From Azolla caroliniana (Eukaryota; Polypodiophyta): a stretch of 64,000 nt of DNA. Positions 59,511 through 64,000 of this stretch are shown piece by piece (positions within the stretch are counted from its first letter, which is position 1; each line of letters opens with the position of its first letter). Position numbers and translations under genes: made by a program. Where the stretch lies: positions 3,100,001 to 3,164,000 of the forward strand of contig JBHGNT010000014.1 of assembly GCA_043228905.1 (NCBI GenBank). Direction: 5' to 3'. Below the pieces are notes generated by a model that was given only the letters and a program-made list of their open reading frames with translations, was not told the DNA's origin and ran no database searches.

Positions 59511-59865
59511 TGTAAAGAAAAACTTGAATGCAGAAGCTTGTAGACAACAAACAGAATAGGATGAGCCAGACAACAGTACACAATTAGGAATACACAGGGA
59601 ATGGAGATGGAGTACATAGTGAGAGAGAGATAGAGTTAGGAGACAACAAGTTCTATTCAAAATAATAATATTTTGTAGATATAATGTGGTCATCGAGCAC
59701 TTTTTATACAAGCCCTTGACAGTGGGTTGACACAAGTATTGATAAAGTACTTAATGCTCACTTATGAGCTCTGCCCCTTAACAACCTATAATATTCCTAT
59801 TACTAAAATAGGAACATTATACTTCTTCAGCCAATCTGGCTTCATGTTGAGCTTGTCACTCAACA
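59511..59865 (-). mobile_element. Copia 3' LTR (355 bp), minus orientation
   Basis: On the minus strand the LTR starts TGTTGAGTGACAAGC, just after a TTGAGGGGGAG polypurine tract (59866-59876), and ends TTTTTCTTTACA at 59511. TATA-like GTATAAAAAGTG lies at about 59700. The termini resemble those of the LTRs at 32359 and 44338. It belongs to the pol remnant at 60329-61440. Confidence 0.85.
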
Positions 59866-60328
59866 CTCCCCCTCAAGCTCAACTTGGGGGATTGCTCTGT
59901 CTGCTCTACCGGTTCTTCACCTTGGCTCCTCCTTGCTCTGCCTACTCTTCTCTTGGCTCGCGCATCTCAACCTGTCCGATCGTCTTGTCTACTCCTTTGG
60001 CCCTCGTTGGCCTTCTTCCCGCTTCTACGACGTCGACGCCTCTCGATCCGTTGGCTCTCCCGCTCCGGCTTCGGCTTCGGTTGGCCTCTTGCTTGTTCAA
60101 AGTTCTCCTGATTCGGCTCGTCTATATCGTCCACATTGTTTAAATCGGCTATCTTTGATTGGTTGCTCCATTAAGCTCTCCCCCTACCTTGTTCCGCTTG
60201 TTTGGCCAACTCATTCGTTGCGCAGTTCTCGTCCAATTTCCCCCTATCGACTAGTCTCTCCCTAGCCATGCTTCCTTCAGTTCTCCCCCTCAAGTGTGGC
60301 ACATCGAGATGCTACAATTAAAGCATCT

Positions 60329-61440
60329 CTAAAAGTGTCGTAACTTGTCTAGTCCAAGGGGGTTGGTGAAGATGTCGTCTACTTGCCGATAAGTCCAAAC
60401 ATAACTCACTTCGACCTCTCCACTAAGGACGCACCTGCGCACGAAGTGGTAGTGGACTTCTATGTACTTGGTGCGAGCGTGGAAGACAAGATTCTTTGCT
60501 AGTTGGATGCTGTTAAGGTTGTCACAATAGATCGGCGTCGGATCGACAACCTCCACTCGTGGATCCTGCAGCAACCCTTTGAGCCATATTTCTTCGTATG
60601 TTACGATAATTGCTCCTTTGTATTTGGCCTCAGTGCTCGACAGTGCTATTGTCGACTGCTTCTTGTTGCTCCACGTGATCGCTATGCTCCCAAGAGAGAA
60701 CGAATATCTTGATGTCGATTGGCAATCGCCAACGTTTCCGGCTCAATCGGTGTTCATATAGCCGAATTGATACAACAACCCATGGACCTTTGTGCTGCTG
60801 ACATATCTCAATATCCTATGCACGCACTGAAGGTACTCGACCGTTGACTTTGACATGAATTGATTGATTAGTCCGACCGGATAACTAAGTTTTGGGCGGG
60901 TGATGGTCAAGTAGATGAGGCTTCCAACAATTTGTCAGAACCATTTCTCGTCTCAAGCCGGCATTGAGTTATGGTAAAGCTTCTGATTCTTATCGAGAGG
61001 AGTCGTGACGGATCGGCAATCTGTCATGCTGAATTTGTGCTGTAACATATTCAACACATAGTGGTGTTGACTGATCAATATGCGTCAGGGGTGTGGATCA
61101 CTTCGATCCCGAGGAAGTAATGAAGGTTCCCTAGGTCCTTCATCTCGAATGTAGCCGATAGTTGAGAGTCGAGACTTGACACAACCTATTTTACCAAAGT
61201 TGGCTCCGCTAATGAAAAGGTCATCAACATATAGCAAGATGCATATTAGACCTTTTTGACCTTTCTAGATGAACAAGGAGGTGTTCGACTCGACCTTCCT
61301 TTCGACTCTACAAGCCTTCAACTTTGATGAGTCTTCAAGTTCAAGGAGCCTTCGAGTCACCTAATATCCCACATGGTCTGGTTCAATTCCTCGATGGTCT
61401 TGGTCAAATTTCAATCGCACATCACCGTATCTAACTTTGT
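60329..61440 (-). pseudogene. Ty1/copia pol remnant (RT and RNase H, 3' end)
   Basis: Minus-strand pieces: LLYVDDLFISGAN near 61210-61245 (intact YVDD), FEMKDLGNLHYFLGIEVIHT near 61085-61160, WSNKKQSTIALSSTEAKYKG near 60640, then the open frame 60574-60329 with IYCDNLNSIQLAKNLVFHAR and TKYIEVHYHFVR. A polypurine-like CTTGAGGGGGAGAACTG follows at about 60280. Frameshifts and stops are frequent, and the 5' half is not recognisable beyond 61440. Confidence 0.85.
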
Positions 61441-63266
<1,826 letters not shown>

Positions 63267-63274
<8 letters not shown>

Positions 63275-63687
63275 TAACAATCGACAACGGTTCGGTTCGA
63301 GAGTGTCAAAACCAAACTGTTTAATATATTTGAAACTTGAACCGAACCACGAAACCATTTAAACCAAACTGTTACAAAAAATCCAATCTGTTAAACCGTT
63401 AAAACTGTGGTTTCATGGTTTGGTTTTGGTTTTTAGGTTCTAAGGCAATTTCAATTTTTAAAATTTCAAAATTTTAAAGAATTTTCCTAAAACGTGAGAA
63501 TTAGGCTTAAAAATGAAAGGCTTGTTTCAAAACATATTAAAACAATTTTCAACTAGCAACCCTAAACCATCAAATTGCTTAAACCAAACCGTTCGCCCCC
63601 TAAACCGAACCGAACCAAAATCGAACTATTAAAAAACTTGAACTTAACCTGAATTGAACGGAACCGTTGCTGATTGTTAGTTGATGC
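63267..63687. mobile_element. hAT-like MITE (405 bp), second member
   Basis: The element runs 63275-63679, starts TAACAATCGACAACGGTTCG and ends CGTTGCTGATTGTTA, giving inverted ends with two or three mismatches. Flanks GTTGGTGT and GTTGATGC form an 8-bp duplication with two transitions. The ends and the AAACCGAACC-rich body match the member at 52045. No ORF. Confidence 0.78.
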
Positions 63688-63847
63688 CTTGATCTCCTCT
63701 ACCGATGTTGTCCATTATACGACATCATAGGCTTGAACATACAATTTTACATACTAATAAAACCCTACAATAGAAAACATGGTTATTGGCCAACCAGTAC
63801 CATTACATGGTGCATTCCAACTAGACCATCATCACAAGGACCATCAA

Positions 63848-64000
63848 TCGATACAAGTTTCCAAATGCATACATGTTATCTCTGGAAAAATGTTCTTCCT
63901 TGCTAGAACCTCGAGTCCTTTTTGACTCATGTGCCCAAGTCTCTTGTGCCATAGCTCAATAGAGACATCTTTGTCTGCTACATTTACCTCTCCACTGGAC
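63848..64000 (-). pseudogene. Copia gag-pre-integrase fragment, runs off the window
   Basis: Minus-strand translation from the right edge reads NVADKDVSIELWHKRLGHMS, then QKGLEVLARKEHFS, the typical Ty1/copia gag-pre-integrase motif (LWH.RLGHMS..GL..L). It may be the 5' half of the Copia remnant at 60329-61440, but the connecting integrase is not visible. Confidence 0.8.

Overview
This is nuclear DNA of a land plant. Five spliced or intronless plant genes with conserved domains sit among LINEs, Ty1/copia elements, non-autonomous LTR elements, MITE-like elements and many microsatellites. The photosystem II gene psbR and the large share of retrotransposon relics fit a vascular plant with a mid-size to large genome. 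I cannot name the species; a non-seed or early-diverging lineage is possible but is only an impression.

Genes, left to right: (1) 5171-7302 (+), a seven-exon gene for a protein with the bHLH-MYC N-terminal domain and no bHLH, with triplet-repeat expansions in three coding exons. (2) 8532-12186 (+), a six-exon gene for the kinetochore subunit SPC25, with E2F-like sites upstream and a decayed tandem copy of its last exon downstream. (3) 19099-23081 (-), a four-exon gene for coatomer subunit beta (955 aa). (4) 46298-46798 (+), intronless ribosomal protein RPL12/uL11 with telo-boxes upstream. (5) 53608-55586 (+), five-exon psbR. For every spliced gene I checked the GT-AG junctions and reading-frame continuity by hand. 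These are unrelated housekeeping, cell-cycle and photosynthesis genes, and nothing suggests a cluster.

Between the genes: a LINE 3' piece (1-1340), a 5'-truncated LINE on the minus strand (13205-15045), a solo LTR with a perfect 5-bp target duplication (15115-15863), and a Copia 3' end (16905 to about 17830). From about 24.7 to 41.5 kb is a nested complex. A LINE with a DUF4283-like/zinc-knuckle ORF1 and an endonuclease-RT ORF2 is interrupted by a Copia/gag composite (27796-32817), by a GC-rich gag-only LTR element (33134-38065), and by a small LTR element whose core is a 51-bp minisatellite (38905-41478). Further right are a tandemly duplicated Gypsy integrase scrap (42988-43549), a solo Copia-type LTR (44338-44717), two hAT-like MITEs (52045-52554 and 63275-63679), and several Copia pol remnants on the minus strand (57880-64000).

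I found no clear evidence of an undescribed functional gene system. The most unusual material is the group of non-autonomous LTR elements built on tandem repeats and lone gag ORFs, two of which share a putative primer-binding site.
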